From: Raphanus sativus | Lineage: Eukaryota; Streptophyta; Magnoliopsida; Brassicales; Brassicaceae | DNA: 64,000 nt | Direction of reading: 5' to 3' | NCBI RefSeq assembly: GCF_000801105.2 | Contig: NC_079512.1 | Coordinates: 23,143,848-23,207,847 of the forward strand | The notes under the pieces: model-generated | Seen by the model: only the letters and a program-made list of their open reading frames with translations | What the model was told of the DNA's origin: nothing | The model's database searches: none | Made by a program: the position numbers and the translations under genes | Part shown: in pieces, positions 61,709 to 64,000 of the stretch | Layout: every line of letters starts with the position of its first letter | How positions within the stretch are numbered: the stretch's first letter is position 1

Positions 61709-61822
61709 ATGGAGACTTGGGGACTAGTGGCGGTTATAGGTGTTCTTGTATGTTTGTTAATCTTAATATGCGCAGCAATATATGCAAGCTATTTATATTG
61801 GAAAAGCGATGATGATTCGTAG
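61709..61822 (+). CDS. Possible 37-aa single-span membrane peptide
   Basis: From ATG 61709 to TAG 61822: METWGLVAVIGVLVCLLILI onward, ending YLYWKSDDDS. A short N-terminus, one hydrophobic helix of about 25 residues and an acidic tail give the look of a genuine small membrane protein. TATA-like sequences lie at 61582 and 61613. The longer open frame upstream uses TTG and is not needed. No family recognised, and conservation is untested. Confidence 0.4.
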   Translation: METWGLVAVIGVLVCLLILICAAIYASYLYWKSDDDS

Positions 61823-61951
61823 TCATGATTGTAGGCTAATTCAATTGATGTTTAATGTTCTCTTTTATTTCTATAATAATATCAATATATTTTAACTTAT
61901 TTAGTGTTTTGATCTATATGTTTTGTAGTTTATAATTTTGTTTTCTCGTCA

Positions 61952-61997
61952 ATAGTTTTGATAACCTTTTTTTTGGAACGGCATAGTTGTGATAACC
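61952..61997. repeat. Micro-insertion between 15-bp near-perfect repeats
   Basis: ATAGTTTTGATAACC (61952-61966) and the same with one change (61983-61997) flank TTTTTTTTGGAACGGC, 16 bp. The antisense is GCCGTTCC plus an A tail, close to the tail at 54344. Confidence 0.6.
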
Positions 61998-63060
61998 AGA
62001 TAATTGATTTGTTCCTAAAGTAAAAAGAAGTAAGAACAATAAAATATCACAAAGTCTTGTCTTTTGCCTAACTCTTAAGCGATTTATCAAAAGAAGACAA
62101 ATAAACTCCGCTGAAATTTCACGATTATTAGACTTTAGGATGGAAGAGCCTTCGAAGCACACTCGTATATCGTGCCGAAACCCAAAACTAAATCGAACCG
62201 AATAAAAAAGTATCGAATTAATTATTTATAAATATTCAGATGGTTTTGTTTTTATACTTCAAATATTTGAGTTAAATAAGTATCTGATTATCTAAAATAA
62301 AATTATATATATATTAACGGGTTTTATAAAAACAAATGTTTTGTTCTTTACTATATAATTGTTTTGATAACGATAGAGATCCGACGACCTAGATCAACCA
62401 GATAGTCCCACAAATTTTATGGTATTCCATGTGTTTTTGCGATTTACATTTAATGCTAATCTGAATGGCTGTATAGAATATTGAAGCCGGGTCCGTACGA
62501 AGCTTCCTCAAAATCACTAGCTCACTACCTCGTAGTTTTTTTACAATATAATTGATATTGGCTTCCACAAATAACAGAAGCTCATGTTTAACCAGGGGTT
62601 CTGGCTACGCCTTCCTCCTGCAACCAATGGCCCCTCTTCACTTCAGGCTCGGGTGATGACGACTGGCGACAGAAGAATTCATTCTACACACTTCTGACGA
62701 TGGGGCATTAACACGCTATGCTTTTCTTCTCTTTCACGCAGGTATGTAAAATGCACCAAACTACTGTCTTTATCATAGGTGAGCATGTTGGCATATGCAT
62801 GAATATCCATCAGCCTACAGTGCATAAGTTCCTCTCCCAATTTTTGTTTGGCTGGCGAAGATATCCTGCTGGATCCAGATCAGAACCGTAGTAGAAATAT
62901 TAATATAGTTGGTAGTTTTTAAAAATATTTCACAGTTTTTTGTGGATTCTAAGCTTTCACAAATGATTTTCAGAAATTGAAATATAGTTTTCAAAAACAG
63001 CGGTAACATTGATTCTTTAGGTTAGTAGTAAAAAATCTTAACCAGGCTCTAATATCAAAT
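61998..63060. other. Spacer, possibly retrotransposon interior on the right
   Basis: No gene recognised. 62480-62760 is less AT-rich but has no long frame. The last bases before 63061, read on the minus strand, give TGATATTAGAGCC, similar to an initiator-Met tRNA primer-binding site, so the right part may belong to the internal region of an LTR element. Confidence 0.4.
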
Positions 63061-64000
63061 TGTAACACCTATTTCCCCAAACAACACAACTCAGGATTCA
63101 TGAGCGCATGGTTAGGGACACATGTCTACGCAACCAGACAAATTATTGTGTCCTGTCAATGGTCCCAAAAACCCAAACGCATTGCCTTCTATTTAAACAC
63201 ACCAACCCTATATATCACTTCTACTTATAATCTTACACAAATGAAAAGGAAAAGAGAGATGAGTAATAGGTTACTTAGTGAAACAGTTCTAGACCAGTCT
63301 CCGTTCATGAGCTTCTATACTATTCAATATAGAACGGGAGCTTACTAGCCACTCACAATCAAAGATAACATAAACAACAAGCAATGTAATGAAATCAGTC
63401 ATCACTACAAATAGAACTGACATACCAATCAACCTAGACCTCTAGGACCTAGAGCATGCTCACATAGGTCTCACCCCGACCCCATTACAACATTCTTGCG
63501 TGGACTTCCACATCGGGCTACGAACATGCAACTTCAACGTAACTACTCGGTTGTACAACAATCCTTCTGCTTTGTCCACCTTGCGGTCACATTGTCACGT
63601 CCTGCACAGACTTGGCATGAGCTTACACAGCGCCGCCTTTTCATTCACATCATCTCTTTCTAGACACCATTCTTTCTCGGTATCACATATAATAGTCGTA
63701 TTCAGTTCTCATTCTGATTACTTAACACATTCGTTTAAACACCAGCCATTTTCAGTGTCTCAGACAACTTAACTTTATGTTCAATACACACATACCTAAC
63801 AGTTTTATATCTAATTCAATATATTCATCTAGTAAATTTGTCTTTCAATTCCTTTTAACAACTTAGCTCATACACAAAAATCAATCAAGCAATTATACCA
63901 ACCAATCAAGCAAACATTATAGCAATCAATCTCTCACATAAACACATGCCAGTTCATTAAGTCCTTTAAACAGTATGTGCCATTTTATGCAACATGACTC
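63061..64000 (-). mobile_element. Putative LTR of a retrotransposon, running off the window
   Basis: On the minus strand the sequence ends GGTGTTACA at 63061, followed after three bases by TGATATTAGAGCCTGGT, close to a plant initiator-Met primer-binding site. LTRs ending in TTACA next to such a site are common in plant Ty3-type and related elements. Higher GC than the surroundings supports a distinct unit. No second LTR or coding region is in view, so family and true length are unknown. Confidence 0.45.

Overview
The window is nuclear plant DNA, very probably from a Brassica-type crucifer. It is AT-rich, its genes contain introns with GT-AG borders, and transposons fill most of it. Two ordinary single-copy genes can be read completely: a plastid glucose-6-phosphate/phosphate translocator closest to Arabidopsis GPT1 (minus strand, 10362-12325, five exons, 392 aa), and a small plant-specific gene of the VUP (vascular-related unknown protein) family (plus strand, 39731-40961, three exons, 172 aa). 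From memory these match neighbouring Arabidopsis loci (At5g54800 and At5g54790). If so, about 27 kb of transposons now separate two formerly adjacent genes.

Layout. 1-10 kb: AT-rich spacer with a truncated retroposon, a Helitron (4470-5443) and a 696-bp non-autonomous hAT element (8377-9072). 10-12.5 kb: GPT1. 12.8-17 kb: a Stowaway-like MITE, a 100-bp tandem duplication carrying a Helitron 5' end, and spacer. 17.4-25 kb: a 7568-bp CACTA (En/Spm) element with matching ends and an AAA target duplication. It carries a TNPA-like gene (17979-19931) and a TNPD-like transposase gene (20703-24287), both on the minus strand, and seems to sit inside an older hAT-like element. 25-34 kb: Helitrons, a second hAT element (28013-28780), an inverted Helitron nest (29826-32634) and a PIF/Harbinger-type MITE (32826-33882). 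34.0-38.9 kb: a PIF/Harbinger element with a decayed Myb/SANT-like gene, an intact GRF zinc-finger/membrane ORF and a broken transposase. 39.7-41 kb: VUP gene. 41.8-43 kb: a second 250-bp Stowaway-like MITE and a LINE RNase H relic. 44.3-50.2 kb: an L1-type LINE with 16-bp target duplications, a complete 1218-aa ORF2 and a frameshifted ORF1. 51-62 kb: a fragment of an RPA-like gene, several Helitrons and a tRNA-derived SINE. 61.7 kb: a possible 37-aa membrane peptide. The right edge looks like an LTR retrotransposon boundary.

How the parts relate. The host genes share no pathway; they are islands in transposon DNA. Within the transposons the gene sets make sense: TNPA plus TNPD in the CACTA element, ORF1 plus transposase in the Harbinger element, and nucleic-acid-binding ORF1 plus endonuclease/reverse-transcriptase ORF2 in the LINE. 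The most unusual observations are a recurring pattern of tiny A- or T-rich inserts (about 11-37 bp) between perfect or near-perfect target duplications, a one-base shift in an A9 run of the CACTA transposase, the intact GRF/membrane ORF inside an otherwise dead Harbinger element, and a precisely readable Helitron-in-Helitron insertion that forms a long inverted repeat. I found no clearly undescribed multi-gene system.
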